From an uncultured Lachnospiraceae bacterium (GTDB lineage: Bacteria; Bacillota; Clostridia; Lachnospirales; Lachnospiraceae), in contig CADBUD010000038.1 of the NCBI GenBank assembly GCA_902797785.1, positions 1 through 15,744 on the forward strand: DNA of 15,744 nt, read 5' to 3'. The notes under the pieces were generated by a model. That model made no database searches and was not told where the DNA came from. It saw only the letters and a program-made list of their open reading frames with translations. Shown here in pieces: positions 13,601 to 15,744 of this stretch (the stretch's first letter is position 1; each line of letters opens with the position of its first letter). The position numbers and the translations under genes are program-made.

Positions 13601-15744
13601 TATATGATGTCGTTTTTATAACTCCATCTTCACTATAAGAAAGAACTACTCGTTGACTGCCTTTTTGTTCTGTACTTCCTTGTATATTATAATTTGTAAT
13701 TATTTTACTCGTTCCATCATTATAGTATGCCTTTACTACCATTCCCGTTTTATCTATTATATCCCCAACATTGTATTTTGTTTTTTGTGGAGCAGATGTA
13801 ATTTTGATTTCCTTTAGCGGATTGTATTTTTTCAATTTCCATTTCTGATTTACAGTACCATTTCCAATTCCCATTCGAATATTTGTTTCTGTATCATTAT
13901 CTGCTGCTCCAATATATAAACCACTGCACTTGGAAATAATATTAAATGCATCATTTGATGTCGACTTAATAATCCACTGCTGATTATCACCACCTGTTTC
14001 CTTATGCTGAATTACATTTGTTCCTGAATATGTTTTTCCTTCATACACATCCACACATTTATTACTGTTTTTATTTACGATCTTATAATATCCATTTTCT
14101 ATATAGGAAATATGAAACACTTGATTTTCCTTACATTCCATATTATTTAACTGGATACCTGCCCTATCTTCTATGGACGATGAGGCAACCTCTAAACATT
14201 TATCGTCATTCTTCTCCGAAACAATACAATAATCTCCATCTGCGATTGTTTGTCCTATATCACCGCCCCAAGCAATGAACTTCCACTTTTGAGAAGCTGT
14301 GCCATTCCCTGTCCATACACGAACATTTGTCCCATTTTCAGTCTGTCCATTCTGAACATCTAAATATAATCCGTTACATTTCGACACGATATAAAACATT
14401 TGGTCTCCAGACTCTTTAATTATCCATTGCTGATTATCTCCGTCGTTTTCTTTGTGCTGAATCACATTTGTTCCTGCAATTGCTTCTTTATTATATACGT
14501 CAACGGCCTTCCCACTTTTTTTATAGTTAAGTTTATAGTACCCGTCTCCCAAATAAGTAACATGAAATACTTCCTTTGGATTTTCTACGCTGCTGGATAT
14601 TTGTATATTTGCTCCATCCTCCTCAGAATAATCCGTTACGTCCAAACTTTTCGTATCATCTAGTCCAGAAACGATATGATAATCTCCATCTGAGATTGTT
14701 TGTCCTGTTGTCTTTCCCCAAGCAACAAATTTCCATTCTTGATTCGCACCTCCATTATATATACACATTTGAACATTAGCTCCATTATTCGTTTCTTTCC
14801 CATAAACATCTAAATATAAACCATTACATTTTGAAACAATATAAAACGAATTATCTGGAGCCTGCTTAATAATCCATTGTTGATTATCTCCTCCATTATC
14901 TTCACATTGCATTACGTTTGTCCCCGACAATACTCCCATTCCACTAACATCTAGACTTTTATTACTATGTGTATTCTTTATCTTATAATATCCATTTCCC
15001 AAATATGATATATGAAATACTTGGTCAGGGTCTGTTACATTACTGTATAACTGAATATTGGCATCATTTTCTAAAGATGCAGAATATACATCCAATCCCT
15101 TATTATTGTCCATTTTTGAAACAATGTGATAATCACCATCTGAAATTGTCTGTCCTACTTCATTTCCCCACGCAATAAATTTCCATTTCTGATTACTTCC
15201 ACCATTACATAAACACATTTGAATATTAGCACCATCGCTTGATTCTTTTCCATATACATCTAAACAAAGTCCATTGCTCTTTGACAGAATATAAAATGAA
15301 TTATCTGAAGCCTGCTTGATAATCCATTGCTGATTATCTCCTCCATTATCTTCACACTGCATTACATTTGTTCCCGAAAGTGTTCCCATTCCTCTAACAT
15401 CCAAACTTTTATTACTATGCGTATTCTTTATCTTATAATATCCATTTCCCAAATATGATACGTGAAATACTTGATTTGGATCTGTCACATTACTATATAA
15501 CTGAATATTTGCATCATTCTCTAAAGATGCCGAAAATACATCTAATCCCTTACTTTTATCCATCTCTGAAACAATATGATAATCCCCTTCTGAAACTGTC
15601 TGTCCTACACTTTCTCCCCATGCAATAAATTTCCATTTTTGATTACTTCCACCATTATATTCACATATTTGAATATTGGCTCCATTACCTGTTTCTTTCC
15701 CATATACATCCAAATATAATCCCGCTGATTTTGATATTATATAA
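10620..15744 (-). CDS. Giant modular surface protein: ricin-type lectins, Ig-like domains, dockerin, Cys/His repeats, FN3 (5' end outside window)
   Basis: At least 1707 residues; the frame stays open to the window edge (reading ISKSAGLYLDVYGKE), so the true start, signal peptide and any catalytic domain are missing. Residues below count from 15713. One lectin unit is cut (1-33) and four full ones follow (34-183, 184-333, 334-483, 484-630), each a beta-trefoil with NQ[VQK][WF]-type motifs. Next are an Ig-like Big_3-type domain (632-709), a Big_2-type domain (713-798), a dockerin-like pair of calcium loops (804-866) and a second Big_3-type domain (870-948). Then come 13 Cys/His modules (950-1500), a beta-rich segment (1519-1605) and a C-terminal FN3 domain (1607-1696). 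There is no LPXTG, SLH or membrane anchor at the C-terminus. The lectins suggest binding to host or plant glycans and the dockerin suggests docking to a cohesin partner. The AT-rich lectin half and the more GC-rich Cys-module half look like separate acquisitions. The stop is TAG. Confidence 0.9.
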   Translation of the reverse strand, partial: YIISKSAGLYLDVYGKETGNGANIQICEYNGGSNQKWKFIAWGESVGQTVSEGDYHIVSEMDKSKGLDVFSASLENDANIQLYSNVTDPNQVFHVSYLGNGYYKIKNTHSNKSLDVRGMGTLSGTNVMQCEDNGGDNQQWIIKQASDNSFYILSKSNGLCLDVYGKESSDGANIQMCLCNGGSNQKWKFIAWGNEVGQTISDGDYHIVSKMDNNKGLDVYSASLENDANIQLYSNVTDPDQVFHISYLGNGYYKIKNTHSNKSLDVSGMGVLSGTNVMQCEDNGGDNQQWIIKQAPDNSFYIVSKCNGLYLDVYGKETNNGANVQMCIYNGGANQEWKFVAWGKTTGQTISDGDYHIVSGLDDTKSLDVTDYSEEDGANIQISSSVENPKEVFHVTYLGDGYYKLNYKKSGKAVDVYNKEAIAGTNVIQHKENDGDNQQWIIKESGDQMFYIVSKCNGLYLDVQNGQTENGTNVRVWTGNGTASQKWKFIAWGGDIGQTIADGDYCIVSEKNDDKCLEVASSSIEDRAGIQLNNMECKENQVFHISYIENGYYKIVNKNSNKCVDVYEGKTYSGTNVIQHKETGGDNQQWIIKSTSNDAFNIISKCSGLYIGAADNDTETNIRMGIGNGTVNQKWKLKKYNPLKEIKITSAPQKTKYNVGDIIDKTGMVVKAYYNDGTSKIITNYNIQGSTEQKGSQRVVLSYSEDGVIKTTSYSIEVVQPISTLKITDSNGIIYDNCILQVGKTITFCAEISPEDADLQNVYWSSNNESVVSIDKNGKVTAKQYGSAVIYVTTEDGKNQEKCELRVMGGKIIYGDVNGDRRITATDLSKIGNAAANNISLSKEEKEICDLNGDGVVNEEDQNLLMQFYVKQIKYFPVETLLDSIKISSFPSKLNYLIGESFDKSGMKVMAYYRNGISKEITEYELNGNTDKIGTQKVSISYTENGITKTAEFTIKVNTACEADGHTYDDGIVTKTSTCTEKGIRTYTCTICGQAKTEEIAIDTKNHTHTELRNQKTPTCETTGYTGDTYCTDCNTKISTGKTIVATGHKAGTKEIENRIQPTCTSSGSYEEIISCTVCKKELSRNKITIQTLGHSWKEQSVTKPATCSEKGEKQFICTICQATKTEELPMDWNHHTRTEIKNAKAVSCAKEGYTGDTWCLDCGRLVSQGQTIKVTDHQWDEGTITKAATCSTKGEKTFTCNTCKLTRTVETDLDPSNHIHTERKNATTTSCHRAGYTGDLYCTDCGEKLAKGAEIQPSEHQWDEGKMTQEATCILNGIVTYTCTVCGEERTETIKKDSSNHQSTEIKNAASATCSAKGYTGDLLCADCGELLEKGKTIEALGHKAGAAVEEHMTQATCTKEGSYEEAVYCTECGLEISRTKITIPSTGHEWEDSEIVQPATCTMRGIKNATCRSCGKTKTEYIEIDSENHDYQSIITEPSCTEKGYTTHICSRCESFYVDSFTDCSGHQWNNGIVTKKATCQTEGTKTFTCKECDTVKKEKIEKMPHDFRMVLTKAGLKKEGSIAKVCQYCKEKLEVQAISAAGSLELLENEYVYDGKKKCPKVSVFDTEGKEIAASNYTVKYSKNKNAGVAEVKIIFHGNYSGSIKKTFKINPKKPTVKAKAEKKGFRLGMKSLSSVGGAVGYEIYYSINGDFTAAEKKIIRGTSIQVKKLKAKTKYYVRVRAYQLVKGRKLYSEWTSGSVKTKR
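11214..12866 (-). repeat. Thirteen Cys/His modules (C-x9-11-CxxC ... H) in tandem
   Basis: Modules of 39-44 residues begin at Cys 969, 1010, 1054, 1098, 1139, 1181, 1222, 1264, 1305, 1349, 1393, 1432 and 1472. Each has one Cys, then CxxC, then a conserved His (in NH, GH, DH, EH or PH). Three main types can be told apart. Type A has TCxxKGxxTxTCxxC and K/RTE. Type B has GYTGDxxCxDC. Type C has GSYEExxxCTxC. A fourth, D, is GYTTHICSRC. The order is A-B-C-A-B-A-B-A-B-C-A-D-A. Three Cys plus one His per module would suit one zinc ion each. Confidence 0.75.
13116..13304 (-). other. Dockerin type I-like domain inside the surface protein
   Basis: Two calcium-binding loops of the form D-x-N-x-D-x6-D are visible: GDVNGDRRITATD (D806, N808, D810, D817) and DLNGDGVVNEED (D840, N842, D844, D851), each followed by a helix. 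The 34-residue spacing between loops is somewhat longer than in classical dockerins. The domain sits in the middle of the protein between Ig-like domains rather than at an end. Confidence 0.8.
13824..15744 (-). repeat. Tandem 450-bp repeats coding ricin-type lectin units
   Basis: Four complete units of exactly 150 codons start near 15614, 15164, 14714 and 14264, after a cut unit at the window edge. Each begins near GQT[IV]-x-[DE]GDY and ends at NQ-x-WKFIAWG, except the last, which ends NQKWKLKKY. Units 1 and 2 differ at about 25 of 150 residues by my count and are also close in DNA; units 3 and 4 are more diverged. Each unit has three subdomains (xYHIVS...LDV, YYKI...LDV, FYIVS...LDV), so one unit equals one complete trefoil. 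Confidence 0.85.

Noticed and set aside
13824..15744. CRISPR array or noncoding tandem repeat
   Set aside because: The repeats are 450 bp, have no spacers, and code in one frame for complete lectin domains.

Overview
The window looks like a chromosomal segment of a low-to-moderate G+C Gram-positive of the Clostridia, most likely a gut Lachnospiraceae. The reasons are the gene order PP2C phosphatase - PASTA kinase - rsgA - rpe - thiN, strong AGGAGG ribosome binding sites, sigma-A type promoters, and a giant surface protein of lectin, Ig-like, dockerin and FN3 modules typical of gut Firmicutes. The species cannot be fixed from the sequence. Every supported gene lies on the minus strand, so transcription runs from high to low coordinates.

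Right part (10620-15744): one very large, 5'-truncated gene for a secreted or surface protein. In reading order it has at least four and a half ricin-type beta-trefoil lectin units of 150 residues, an Ig-like domain, a second Ig-like domain, a dockerin-type pair of calcium loops, a third Ig-like domain, 13 small Cys/His modules of about 42 residues, and a C-terminal beta-rich segment plus FN3 domain. The lectin half is clearly more AT-rich than the Cys-module half. A hairpin terminator follows the gene.

Middle (8555-10385): a decayed gene of the 'AAA-ATPase-like plus PD-(D/E)XK nuclease-like' family. It still has a consensus promoter, a good ribosome binding site and an intact frame, but two in-frame TAG stops. 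The second sits where the family's catalytic Glu codon is expected. Next comes a small HAD-type phosphatase gene (7922-8431) with its own terminator.

Housekeeping operon (2383-7843): a well-formed promoter, a candidate 42-codon leader ORF, then a PP2C phosphatase, a PASTA Ser/Thr kinase, the ribosome-assembly GTPase rsgA, rpe and thiN. Spacing is tight: 1 nt between rsgA and rpe, and an ATGA overlap between rpe and thiN. The kinase/phosphatase pair would sense cell-wall fragments and control phosphorylation. RsgA acts in 30S maturation, and Rpe and ThiN link pentose phosphate metabolism to thiamine cofactor supply.

Left part (1-2345): two genes for small, probably structural proteins. One resembles the C-terminal part of the flagellar cap protein FliD, although no flagellar genes are present. 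The other has a long Lys/Glu/Ala-rich charged segment and resembles the DUF6033 type. The 331 bp between them contain five inverted repeats almost end to end, the most structured noncoding stretch in the window. No tRNA, rRNA, CRISPR array, intact insertion sequence or phage gene was seen.
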